Assembly: GCF_029675105.1 (NCBI RefSeq)
Contig: NZ_JAQQFV010000008.1
Span: 1 to 64,000, forward strand
Direction: 5' to 3'
Length of the DNA stretch: 64,000 nt
From: Nocardia anocheti
Lineage (GTDB): Bacteria; Actinomycetota; Actinomycetes; Mycobacteriales; Mycobacteriaceae
Position 1 is the stretch's first letter. Each line of letters opens with the position of its first letter. The notes under the pieces were generated by a model. It did not search any database, was not told the DNA's origin, and saw only the letters and a list, made by a program, of their open reading frames with translations. This document shows, piece after piece, positions 35,201 to 42,410 of this stretch. Position numbers and translations under genes: made by a program.

Positions 35201-37781
35201 CGGTGAGCGTCGGACGATCGTGGTAGCCGCGCGCCAATTGCGCACCGCCCAGGTAGATCTCGCCGACCACACCGTCGGGCACCAGCCCGAGCCGCTCGTC
35301 GAGCACATAGGCGTACACATTGCGGTTCGGGATGCCGATCGGCACCGTCCCCGGACCCTGCGGGCCGACGACGGGCATGTGCGTCGCGCAGACCACGGCC
35401 TCGGTCGGGCCGTAGTGGTTGCGCAGTTCGGCGTCGAATACGCCAGCGAAGCGGTCGGCGACCTCGCCGGTCAGCGCCTCGCCACCCACCGGAACATGGC
35501 GCAGCGCACCCCATTCACTCACTTCGGGCAGCAGCAGGAAGGTGCTGAGCGTGGAGGGCACCATGTGCAGCACGGTGATCGCGCAGCGCGAGATGAGCTC
35601 GGCGATGTGCGCGATGTCGCGGAAGGCGTCGGGTTTGGGCACCACCAGGCAGGCGCCCACAGTGAGGGTGACGAAGATGTCGAGCAGCGAGGCGTCGAAA
35701 CTCACCGACGACGACTGCAACACCCGGTCCTCGGCGGTGAGGTCCCACTGCGCGCAGAAGCCGATCAGGTGCTCGGCGATCGCCGCGTGCGGCACCGGCA
35801 CGCCCTTGGGCTGGCCGGTCGAGCCGGAGGTGTAGACGAGGTAGGCCAGATTGCCCGGGCGCAGCGGCCGCCGCCGTTCGGCGTCGGTGGGCGGGTGTTC
35901 GGGCAGGTGCAGCGCGGTTTCCTCGGCGGCGGCCAACTCGACCGGGCCGAGCATCAGGCGCGCGCCCGCGTCGGCGTCGAGGAAGGCGATGCGCTCGTCG
36001 GGGTAGGCCGGGTCGATGGGCAGGTAGGCACCGCCCGCCTTGAGCACGGCCAGCACCGCGACGATGAACTCCACCGAGGTGCTCGACCGCAGGCCGACGA
36101 TGTCCTCGGTGCCGATGCCCTGGCCGATCAGCCAGTGCGCCAGGCGATTCGCGCGCAGATCGAGGTCGCGGTAGGTGAGCGCGAGATCGGCGGCGTGCTC
36201 GCGGCCGGGGGCCAGCAGGGCGAGGGCGTCCGGGCGGGCGCGGACCTGGTCCTCGAACAGCCGGACCAGGGTGGTCGGCGGGGTCGCGACGAGTTCGCCG
36301 CGCGAGAGAGCCAGGAGGTGCTCGCGTTCGTCGGCGTCGAAGAGTTCGAGGTCGCCGAGGCAGGTGTCGGGGGCGGCCGTGGCCCGGGTGAGCAGGTGCC
36401 GGTAGTGGCGCAGCAGCCGGTCGACCAGGGCGGGTTCCAGGCGGTCGGTGGTGTATTCGGCGTCCAGCCGGGCACTGTCGGCGCCGACGACGACGCTCAG
36501 GCGCAGCGGCAGCCGCGCGCGGCCCGCTTCGTCGTCGAGGCGGGTCGCGGTGACTCCGGCCAGGCGCAGCGGCGCGGGCTCGGCGCGCACGGCGAAGCCC
36601 AGCTGGGTGATGACCTCGAGGCCGTCGCGCCCACCGGTGCGGCTGGGGTTGACCGCGCGGACCACGTCATCGATGCCGACGCCGCCGTGCGCGCGGGCCC
36701 CGGCGCAGGTGACCTCGGACGCGGCGACCAGCTCGGCGAAAGTCTCGGCGGCGGAACAGGAACCGCGCAGCAGCACGGTATTGCCGTAGTAGCCGATCAG
36801 CTCTTCGGTGTCGGCGGCCCTGGTGGTGACGGGGGCGGCGACCAGGAATTCGGTCGCGCCGGTGTAGCGCGACACCGCGGCCTGCCAGGCGGCGAAGAAC
36901 ACCGCGAAGGTCGAGACGCCGTGCTCGGCCGCGAATTCCCCGACCGTGGCGAGCAATTCGGCGGGCAGTGCGGCTCCGGCCCGACGGCCACGCCCGGCCT
37001 CGGTCTGCGCGAACTGCGGACGGCCCGGCAGTTCCAGCGCGTCGGGCAGCACGTCGAGGGTCCGGCGCCAGTAGTCCAGCGCCTGCTCGGCCGAGCCCAG
37101 CGCCTCCGCCCGGGGCACACCGAAACCGTCCCCGACTGTCGGGGAGTCATCCCGGACCGGCCGCTCGTCCGGCGCGCCGACAGCATCCGAGATCCGGTTG
37201 GCAACCGGGACGTCGGTCACGGGCGAGTCCGACCCGTCCGCGTCGAGATACGCCGCCGACAGCGCGGTGGCGAAGATCGATGCCGACTCCTCGTCCCAGG
37301 CGATGGTGTGCGCCACCAGCGAGAGCACGAATTCGGCTGCGCCGGTGCGGATCAGGGTGACCCGCAGCGGGGCCTCGCCGGTCAGGTCGAACGGAGCGCC
37401 GACCGCCCGGCGCAGCAGCACCGCGACGCGGCGGTCCCGGCTGCGCGCGGACAGTTCGGACAGGTCGTGCTCGGTCCAGCTCGGCAGCACCGCCGCGTCG
37501 ACCACCTGATACGGCTCGCCGTCACCGCCGAGACCGTAAGTGGCGCACAGGATCCGGTGCCGCTCGGCCACCGCCGCCACCGCCGCGCGCAACCGTCGCA
37601 CATCCAGTGCCCCGGTGAGCCGGTAGCTCACCGCGACATTGAGCGAGGCGTCGGCCAGATCCCGGGTCTGCAGGAACCAGGCCCGCCGCTGCCCCGGCGC
37701 GAGCGGGGCCCGCCCCGGCCTGGACACGGCCGCGATCTCCACGGTGGGCACCCGGCTGGCGGGGTGGGCGACGGTCGTCAT
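32205..37781 (-). CDS. NRPS, C*-A-PCP-C*-truncated A
   Basis: This 1858-aa synthetase has a C domain (about 1-430), A domain (YLVYTSGSTGQPKG near residue 650, HYGPTEAVV, A10 HGKLDR), PCP (LGGHSLLAA near 1040), a second C domain (about 1085-1530) and a C-terminal remnant of an A domain. The first C core reads HTIAWDE and the second HELIADH, so both lack the catalytic second His. The A remnant has no ATP-binding loop, keeps only GQVWIGG and PTGDRAHW, and stops before A8 and any PCP. The A-domain residues read DALHPGHVCK, which I cannot assign. The ATG at 37781 follows GGAAGG. It is 28 bases after the formyltransferase and likely co-transcribed with it. Confidence 0.9.
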   Translation of the reverse strand: MTTVAHPASRVPTVEIAAVSRPGRAPLAPGQRRAWFLQTRDLADASLNVAVSYRLTGALDVRRLRAAVAAVAERHRILCATYGLGGDGEPYQVVDAAVLPSWTEHDLSELSARSRDRRVAVLLRRAVGAPFDLTGEAPLRVTLIRTGAAEFVLSLVAHTIAWDEESASIFATALSAAYLDADGSDSPVTDVPVANRISDAVGAPDERPVRDDSPTVGDGFGVPRAEALGSAEQALDYWRRTLDVLPDALELPGRPQFAQTEAGRGRRAGAALPAELLATVGEFAAEHGVSTFAVFFAAWQAAVSRYTGATEFLVAAPVTTRAADTEELIGYYGNTVLLRGSCSAAETFAELVAASEVTCAGARAHGGVGIDDVVRAVNPSRTGGRDGLEVITQLGFAVRAEPAPLRLAGVTATRLDDEAGRARLPLRLSVVVGADSARLDAEYTTDRLEPALVDRLLRHYRHLLTRATAAPDTCLGDLELFDADEREHLLALSRGELVATPPTTLVRLFEDQVRARPDALALLAPGREHAADLALTYRDLDLRANRLAHWLIGQGIGTEDIVGLRSSTSVEFIVAVLAVLKAGGAYLPIDPAYPDERIAFLDADAGARLMLGPVELAAAEETALHLPEHPPTDAERRRPLRPGNLAYLVYTSGSTGQPKGVPVPHAAIAEHLIGFCAQWDLTAEDRVLQSSSVSFDASLLDIFVTLTVGACLVVPKPDAFRDIAHIAELISRCAITVLHMVPSTLSTFLLLPEVSEWGALRHVPVGGEALTGEVADRFAGVFDAELRNHYGPTEAVVCATHMPVVGPQGPGTVPIGIPNRNVYAYVLDERLGLVPDGVVGEIYLGGAQLARGYHDRPTLTAQRFVADPFLPGSRLYRTGDLARRNDSGALEFVGRADEQVKVRGFRIEPAEVRAALAGHPEVGQCAVVASADPALGTVLAAYVVPAAGTSPDLTALRAHVAATLPDYMVPAEFVLLDALPLTEHGKLDRRALPAALRAGSGAHRAPATETEIRLAALFAQLFGRTEIGAQDSFFELGGHSLLAAGLVARIRAEFGVDIDVRVPFDTPTVAGLAALIESRPPARIPLPPLRRQADAGPAPLTRAQRASWDRYRSRKLAGTTTADPVAADSTTDAQGAGNVSLAVRLDGRLDVDALRHALVEAVGRHDILRTVFTEVDGVPVASRSAEPIAITVLPTSGAPALATARTAAVRQSFDPCVAPPLDIRILVADKKSHVVVLTAHELIADHRSLRILLAETAIAYRARVADAEPHWPAVEFDFADVARWEDEAADALAAQRDYWRAALAGAPVAFGPAPDLPIAAPSAARRAGVSGHSARFPVPAQLRQRLRALAESAGASEFMLYQAAVLTLLHKLGAGTDLVLGAAVGGRGEAMAAGVVGPLTGVVALRTDLRGNPSLRTVLDRARATALAGYGHQDVARDAVDGSESYATILHFSDQDRLVAPHFGAGLTATVLPPEFDGALRDIGFGFTADHEGGFAATVTLNAERYHRDTAHLFARRMLRVLGAFADTPDLALADLDVMPAEERRRVLGEWSCGVEVSEIPDLADLLDRALTYPSVRPALRCGTETLDFGTVCARLAAARVQHTTIDGPLAARDRQDSTDDTIPATAQRGGPLDTLLTTLERLVAADTTGTLLEFPGTPSFRPAALAAAVADRRGVAASRDTARPDPARSTAQCRVIGVEAGPVGLLVEALAGLADGALVELAPEGVAAVVSERATHVVATATALPADATEAGTRRWDVLGDKGLRVAAPQGMLGMVGYAVSGYAGTVARGPLDGSGRVRPVPGARVVVLDESGAPVPPGVTGQVWIGGVAQAGPDGGELLPTGDRAHWTTDGWLKFA

Positions 37782-37809
37782 GACTTCCTTCCGACCTGGG
37801 TTGAACTGA

Positions 37810-38751
37810 TTACTCCGCGGAGTCGGTGAGATATCCACCGCGCCGGAAGAATTCGGCGCCGTCGTGCTCCACGCCGTCGGCGGTGCGCACGCGGGTGATC
37901 ACCAGGCCGCGGTTCTGGCCGCGCACCGGGTTCGGGCCGCTGACCACGGCGCCGCCGTCCTCCTGCACGATCACGCGACCGTTGGTGCCGCCGTAGCGGG
38001 CCTCGGAGACCTTCGCGGCCAGCACCTCGACGCGCTCACCGCGGTAGTAGCTGTAGGCGCGCGGGTACGGCTCGGACAGGGCGCGCACGAAACGCTCCAG
38101 GTCGACCGCGTCCCAGGTCCAGTCGACGCGGCTGTCGCGGTCGGAGCGCTTGTGGAAGTAGGTGCGCTCGGACTTGTCCTGCGGACGCCACTGCGCGGTG
38201 CCCGACTCGAGCGCGGCCAGGCCCTCGGCGACCGCGCCGGGGATGAGCTCCATGCCCGCCAGCACCAGTTCGGTGCCGGTGGCGGTGGGGCCGATGGGCA
38301 GGCGGTGCTGCACCAGGATGTCGCCGGTGTCGAGCTGCTCGTCCATGCGGTGCACGGTGAGGCCGAACTCGGACTCGCCACTGATCAGCGCCCACAGCAC
38401 CGGCGAGAAGCCGGTGAACTTGGGCAGCAGCGAGTCGTGCAGGTTCAGCGTGCCGTAGCGCGGCATGTTGTAGAGCTCGGCGGGCATCCAGGTGTACCAG
38501 CTGTTGACCACGATCACATCGGGCTCGGCCCGCTTGACCAGGTCGATGGTCTCGGCGTCGGCCGACTCGGTCAGATGGACCGGGATACCGTGCTCGCGCG
38601 CCAGCTCCTCCACCGAGTCCGACCAGATCCCCTTGTAGGAGTCCTCGCTCGCCGGGTGGGTGACCGCCAGCACGACCTCGTGCTCCGAATCGATCAGAGC
38701 CTGCAGGGTTTTACGGCCCCAGGTCTGGAAGCCGAACGACACGATACGCAT
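37810..38751 (-). CDS. formyltransferase for a hydroxamate siderophore
   Basis: This 313-aa protein belongs to the methionyl-tRNA formyltransferase-like family, which uses N10-formyltetrahydrofolate. The catalytic region NLHDSLLPKFTG lies near residue 106 and LDTGDILVQ near 141. The true tRNA formyltransferase gene is usually beside def or rpsJ-unrelated housekeeping genes; here it sits between an MbtG-type hydroxylase and an NRPS and behind an iron box. It should therefore formylate an N-hydroxylated side-chain amine, as siderophore formyltransferases do. The ATG at 38751 follows GAGG. A sugar N-formyltransferase role is less likely from context. Confidence 0.88.
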   Translation of the reverse strand: MRIVSFGFQTWGRKTLQALIDSEHEVVLAVTHPASEDSYKGIWSDSVEELAREHGIPVHLTESADAETIDLVKRAEPDVIVVNSWYTWMPAELYNMPRYGTLNLHDSLLPKFTGFSPVLWALISGESEFGLTVHRMDEQLDTGDILVQHRLPIGPTATGTELVLAGMELIPGAVAEGLAALESGTAQWRPQDKSERTYFHKRSDRDSRVDWTWDAVDLERFVRALSEPYPRAYSYYRGERVEVLAAKVSEARYGGTNGRVIVQEDGGAVVSGPNPVRGQNRGLVITRVRTADGVEHDGAEFFRRGGYLTDSAE

Positions 38752-38778
38752 GAACCGAACCTCATCTTCTCGAATTAG

Positions 38779-38797
38779 TAAGGCTAGCCTATCCTAG
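38779..38797 (-). promoter_or_regulatory. iron box upstream of the formyltransferase
   Basis: This site matches the consensus at 16 of 19 positions (AAGGCTAGCCTATCCTA core). It contains the stop codon of the mbtG-like gene (38789-38791) and lies about 28 bases before the formyltransferase ATG. Confidence 0.75.
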
Positions 38798-40081
38798 TGC
38801 CCTGTGCAGTTCGGACGCGGCCCTGAGTGCCGCGCCGGAGCGCACCGAGGACTCCGCGAGCACCCGGTCGGACAGTTCGCCCAGGCAGCTGAGGTTCGGG
38901 AAGCCGGGCCCCTGCGCCATGCCCGCCATGTTCGGCAGGAAGAGCTTGGCCTCCATGCCCGCCACCGCGAGGTCGTGACCGATGGCGGCCTCGAGCCGGG
39001 TGCGGTCGATCGGGCCGCCGATGGCCAGCTCGACGAGGTCGGCGGCGTCGGAATCGAACATCTCCAGGAACCACAGCGGCTGACCGCCGGTGGCATCGAT
39101 CACCAGATCGAAGGTGTGGGTCGCGTCGGGGCGGCGCTCGTTGCGCAGGGTCAGCTCGATGCCGTCGCCGTCGCCGCCCACGCGGACCACGCGGCCCTGC
39201 AGGTGGTGCACGCGACTGTCGCCGAGCAGGTTCTCCTGCACCCGCACCGAGAACACGCCACGGTCGGTGCGGCGCACCACATCCCGGCGCTCCTCGATGC
39301 TCAGCGCGCGCCACTTGCCCGGGTCGCTGTAGAGGGAGTTCTCGAAGTAGCTCTCGCCGCGGGTGTAGATGGTGGCCGCGGGCGAGATGACCGAGACGGT
39401 GAGCACGTCGTGGCGCACCAGTTCGTCCATGGCCGAACCGGCCGTCTCACCGCCACCGATGACGGCGGCCCGCGAGGTGGACGGCAGTTCCCGGCGCCCC
39501 ACCAGATCCCAGAACTCGGCGATGGACAGCATCTTCGGGTGATCGGCCAGCGCGCGGCCGCTGTTGCCGGGGCCGGTGATCATCAGGGCGTCGGACTGCA
39601 ACCGGCTCTCGGCGCCGTCGGCGTCGACGACCAGGACCTCCCAGCCCTGCGCGGCGGCGGAGATCGTGCGCACGGTCGCGTGCACCACCTCGACGCCGGA
39701 CTTGCGCGCCACCCACTGCAGGTACTTGGCCCACACGTGGTGGTGCGGACTCGGCCTGCCGCGGTCGACCCACTCGGCGTAGGTGCCGCGCTCGACCAGG
39801 AACGAGGTCCAGCTGAACCCCATCATCGCTTCGTTGATGGCGCGGTTGTGCCCACGCGCCCAGGACGAGTGATAGGGGAAGCCGATGTCCTTCTCCGGGC
39901 TGGTGCCCAGACGATGCTGACCATCGGTCCACCCACCGGTCGGCAGCCAATTACCGCCCACCGCATGGGATTCGATCACGACGACCTCGGGAGCGGGGAG
40001 TCCCAGCTGCCGCAGCACGTGCGCTTTGGCGGCGACCGCCATGGCCTTGGGGCCCGCACCGACCACCAGAAGTCTGTCCAC
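38789..40081 (-). CDS. mbtG: lysine N6-hydroxylase (MbtG family)
   Basis: This 430-aa flavoprotein closely follows MbtG in order of motifs: FAD site VVGAGPKAMAVAAKA at the N-terminus, GGWTDGQHRLGTSPEKD, the NADPH region IGGGETAGSAMDEL, and the C-terminal GPGFPNLSCLG. It hydroxylates the side-chain amine of lysine, or a close homologue, for hydroxamate formation. I chose the GTG at 40081 because GGGAG lies about eight bases upstream and the family starts just before the FAD motif. The frame is open to 40207, but that extension would include the iron box. Confidence 0.93.
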   Translation of the reverse strand: MDRLLVVGAGPKAMAVAAKAHVLRQLGLPAPEVVVIESHAVGGNWLPTGGWTDGQHRLGTSPEKDIGFPYHSSWARGHNRAINEAMMGFSWTSFLVERGTYAEWVDRGRPSPHHHVWAKYLQWVARKSGVEVVHATVRTISAAAQGWEVLVVDADGAESRLQSDALMITGPGNSGRALADHPKMLSIAEFWDLVGRRELPSTSRAAVIGGGETAGSAMDELVRHDVLTVSVISPAATIYTRGESYFENSLYSDPGKWRALSIEERRDVVRRTDRGVFSVRVQENLLGDSRVHHLQGRVVRVGGDGDGIELTLRNERRPDATHTFDLVIDATGGQPLWFLEMFDSDAADLVELAIGGPIDRTRLEAAIGHDLAVAGMEAKLFLPNMAGMAQGPGFPNLSCLGELSDRVLAESSVRSGAALRAASELHRALG

Positions 40082-40138
40082 CGAAGTTCTCCCACGTTCA
40101 AGCGTTTGAGCACCCGATTCCGGGGGCACTCTTACATG

Positions 40139-40157
40139 TTTGCATAGGCTTACCTTA
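40139..40157. promoter_or_regulatory. iron box between mbtG and the MTB12-like gene
   Basis: This site matches the consensus at 16 of 19 positions; GCTTACCTTA is perfect. It lies 57 bases before the mbtG-like GTG and about 77 bases before the divergent secreted-protein gene, so it may act on both. Confidence 0.75.
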
Positions 40158-40234
40158 TATTGGGGACCGATGCCAGTCACCGTGGTGAAATCACAGACGA
40201 GCAGCATCCACTCGCAACGATGGGAACCGAGAAG

Positions 40235-40702
40235 ATGATCAAGAACAAGGTTCGCGCCACCACGGCCGCCTTCGCCCTCACCGCCGCGGCCGTCCTCGGC
40301 ACCGCGGGCACCCTCGCGACCGCCGCTCCGGCCCTGGCCGGGCCGTCGATCGTGCGCACCACCCCCGCCCCCAGCTCCGGCCAGCTCCAGGCCAAGCTGC
40401 AGCTGGTCCTCAACACCGGCGCCGACCGCGGCACCCGGGCCAACGAGCTGGAGAACGGCGCGGCCGGTCTGCCGCTGATGGACCAGATCGGCAGCGTCAT
40501 GGCCTCGGTCCCCGGCTTCGCCTGGACCGTGAGCAACGCCTACACCGAGGGCTCCTACACCTACGCCGACCTGCTCGTCACTGTGCCCGGCTTCGGCACC
40601 TTCCCGCCGATCGCGGCCAGCTGGGTCGATGTCGACGGCACCTGGAAGCTCACCTCCGAGTCGCAGTGCACCATCGCGTACTACGCCTCACTGTCCTGCT
40701 GA
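40235..40702 (+). CDS. secreted MTB12/CFP-2-like protein
   Basis: This 155-aa protein has a clear signal peptide: MIKNKVR, a long Ala-rich core, and a likely cut after PALA. The mature part of about 120 residues has the pattern of the mycobacterial low-molecular-weight antigen MTB12 family: an N-terminal L-rich helix with KLQLVLNTG and NELENGA, then strands FAWTVSNAY, YADLLVTVPG and the end DGTWKLTSESQC. Two cysteines near the C-terminus may pair. The ATG at 40235 is the most likely start, and 40220 is possible. The gene is divergent from mbtG across one iron box. No function is known to me for this family. Confidence 0.75.
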   Translation: MIKNKVRATTAAFALTAAAVLGTAGTLATAAPALAGPSIVRTTPAPSSGQLQAKLQLVLNTGADRGTRANELENGAAGLPLMDQIGSVMASVPGFAWTVSNAYTEGSYTYADLLVTVPGFGTFPPIAASWVDVDGTWKLTSESQCTIAYYASLSC

Positions 40703-40720
40703 GCCATCCCCCAGGTCATC

Positions 40721-40757
40721 CGGCCCGGCAGCCCGCGGTTTCGCGGGGGCCGGGCCG
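40721..40757 (+). terminator. hairpin after the MTB12-like gene
   Basis: CGGCCCGG pairs with CCGGGCCG, and inside it CCCGCG pairs with CGCGGG around GTTT. It lies 18 bases after the stop codon and has no clear T run. Confidence 0.6.
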
Positions 40758-40797
40758 TCGGCTTCTCCGGCGCCCGGATCGCGACAAACCGAGATGG

Positions 40798-40816
40798 TTA
40801 GGTTAGCCTTACAACA
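40798..40816 (+). promoter_or_regulatory. iron box at the siderophore-interacting protein gene
   Basis: This site matches the consensus at 16 of 19 positions; the first fifteen bases TTAGGTTAGCCTTAC are perfect. Its last base is the A of the first ATG of the next gene, which bears on the choice of start. Confidence 0.8.
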
Positions 40817-41523
40817 TGGGTAAAGGAACCAATGGCCTGATCATGAAGGTCTGGCGCGCCGACAACTACGAACTGCGCGTCACCTCGGTGGAATCGGTCA
40901 CCGACAAGTACCTGCGCATCGGATTCGAAGGCAACGGCCTGCTCGCCGAGCACCCCGCCCATCCGACCCAGTTCATCCGCATCTGGATCCCCGATGCCGA
41001 GAGCGACAAGCTGCACCACCGCGGCTACACCCTGATCAACCAGGACCCCGAGAACGACCGCTTCGACATCGAATTCGCCCTGCACGGCGGCCCGGCCAGC
41101 CAGTGGGCCGCGCGCGCGGTCGTCGGCGACAAGCTCGAGGCCAGCTCGCTGGGCATGGACGCCTCGCACCCCGACACCGACCAGAGCGACTACGTCGTCT
41201 TCGGTGACACCGCCTCGCTCCCGGCCATCAACTCGCTGCTCGACGCGATCCCCGACGCCACCGCCCGCGTCTGGCTGGAATCCCAGTACGACTCCGACCC
41301 CACCCTGCCGGTGCACGCGCACGGCAAGCACGAGGTCACCTGGCTCCCCCGCGTCGACGACGGCCGCCTGCTGCGCGAGAAGGCCCAGGAGATCACCTGC
41401 ACCCCCGGCACCTACGCCTGGGTCGCCTGCGACGGCGCCACCACCCGCTCCCTCGTGAAGACCTTCCGCACCACCCACGCCCTCCCGAAAACGTCCATCA
41501 AGGCCCGCGCCTACTGGAAGTAG
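40816..41523 (+). CDS. siderophore-interacting protein, FAD-dependent ferric reductase
   Basis: This 235-aa protein belongs to the SIP/ViuB family, which reduces ferric siderophores in the cytoplasm to release iron. Visible landmarks are YELRVTSVESVT, the FAD-loop region HRGYTLINQD, the DIEFALHGG PASQWA stretch and the C-terminal AWVACDGATTRSLV. Mycobacterial IrtA has this domain fused to its N-terminus; the IrtA-like protein here lacks it, so this gene is probably the split partner. The ATG at 40816 would be nearly leaderless and touches the iron box. The ATG at 40843 (MKVWRADNYELRV) is an equally good start. Confidence 0.9.
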   Translation: MGKGTNGLIMKVWRADNYELRVTSVESVTDKYLRIGFEGNGLLAEHPAHPTQFIRIWIPDAESDKLHHRGYTLINQDPENDRFDIEFALHGGPASQWAARAVVGDKLEASSLGMDASHPDTDQSDYVVFGDTASLPAINSLLDAIPDATARVWLESQYDSDPTLPVHAHGKHEVTWLPRVDDGRLLREKAQEITCTPGTYAWVACDGATTRSLVKTFRTTHALPKTSIKARAYWK

Positions 41524-41525
41524 TC

Positions 41526-41543
41526 CAGCGGCCTCGGCCGCTG
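41526..41543 (+). terminator. short hairpin after the siderophore-interacting protein gene
   Basis: CAGCGGCC and GGCCGCTG form a perfect eight-base palindrome with a two-base centre, three bases after the stop codon. Confidence 0.45.
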
Positions 41544-41585
41544 ACGGCCGGGATGTTGTAACAGTTGTTGTCGTACACTCGTCGT

Positions 41586-41855
41586 ATGACAGCTCCCCGC
41601 CCGGGCTCGACCTCCAACGTCTCGGTGTCGCTGCCCGTCGACGTCCTCACCGCTGTCCGTGATCGCGCGGGGCGGCGGGGCGTCTCGGCATACATCACCG
41701 AGGCCGTGCGGCATCAACTCGAGATGGACGGCCTCGCGGAGATCGTCACGGACTTCGAAACCACGCACGACCCGTTGACCGAGGACGAGATCGCGGCGGC
41801 CGCCGACGACATGTTCGGCGATACCGGCGAAGCCGACGGCCGGGGTGCCCCGTGA
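41586..41855 (+). CDS. antitoxin of a PIN-toxin pair
   Basis: This 89-aa protein has an N-terminal segment (NVSVSLPVDVLTAVRDRAGRRGVSAYITEAV) with the strand-helix-helix pattern of ribbon-helix-helix antitoxins, and an acidic C-terminal tail that would bind the toxin. A TACACT -10-like hexamer ends seven bases before the ATG, and no ribosome site is seen, so translation is probably leaderless. Its stop overlaps the toxin GTG by four bases. Confidence 0.82.
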   Translation: MTAPRPGSTSNVSVSLPVDVLTAVRDRAGRRGVSAYITEAVRHQLEMDGLAEIVTDFETTHDPLTEDEIAAAADDMFGDTGEADGRGAP

Positions 41856-42259
41856 AGGAGCCGCAGGTGCGCTCCGTCGTTCTGGATTCCCAGGCATTCG
41901 CTCTCCTGCTGCGGCAGGACCGTGCCATGACCGCGCGCATCGAGGCAGCCCGTCGCAAGGGCATACCGGTGCGGATCTCCGCCCTGACCATCGTCGAGTC
42001 CGTCTACGGCAAAACGGATTTCGCGCGTCTCAGCTGGTATCTGGCCCGGCTCCGAGTCGAGTCCGTCACCCAGGACGACTCCTTGCTCGCGGTACGGCTG
42101 CTCCGCGACGCGGGCGGCTTGCACGGACACAAGTACGCGATCGACGCCTTGGTCGCGGCGATGGCCCTGCGCGCACCGGCGCCCGCCCTCGTCCTCACCT
42201 CGGATCGAGACGACTGGCAGAAGTTGTGCGGAGATCGGGTCTTCGTCCGCGACGTCTGA
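41852..42259 (+). CDS. PIN-domain ribonuclease toxin (VapC-like)
   Basis: This 135-aa protein has the four acidic positions of PIN nucleases: VLDSQAF near residue 11, TIVES near 48, YAIDALVAA near 94 and LTSDRDDW near 115. It is expected to cleave an RNA target when free of antitoxin. It starts with GTG in a GTGA overlap with the antitoxin gene, the usual coupled arrangement. The RNA target is unknown. Confidence 0.88.
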   Translation: MKEPQVRSVVLDSQAFALLLRQDRAMTARIEAARRKGIPVRISALTIVESVYGKTDFARLSWYLARLRVESVTQDDSLLAVRLLRDAGGLHGHKYAIDALVAAMALRAPAPALVLTSDRDDWQKLCGDRVFVRDV

Positions 42260-42410
42260 CCGGGAGGATTCCCAGCACGGTGATGCCGAGTCATCCTTGG
42301 GAGTGACCCTGAATCCCACCTGACGACGACGCGCGGCGCGGCTGTGATCCGGCACGCTGGACGGACAGTCGTGCGGATGCCGTGCGACCCGATGTCGCCG
42401 AGGGGGCCGG

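Noticed and set aside
37810-38751. Annotation as the housekeeping methionyl-tRNA formyltransferase (fmt)
   Set aside because: The location between mbtG and an NRPS and behind an iron box argues for siderophore formylation. The family resemblance alone does not distinguish the two.
40082-40207. An upstream extension of the mbtG-like gene to 40207
   Set aside because: It would place the iron box inside the coding sequence and add 42 residues before the FAD motif that MbtG proteins do not have. The GTG at 40081 has a good ribosome site.
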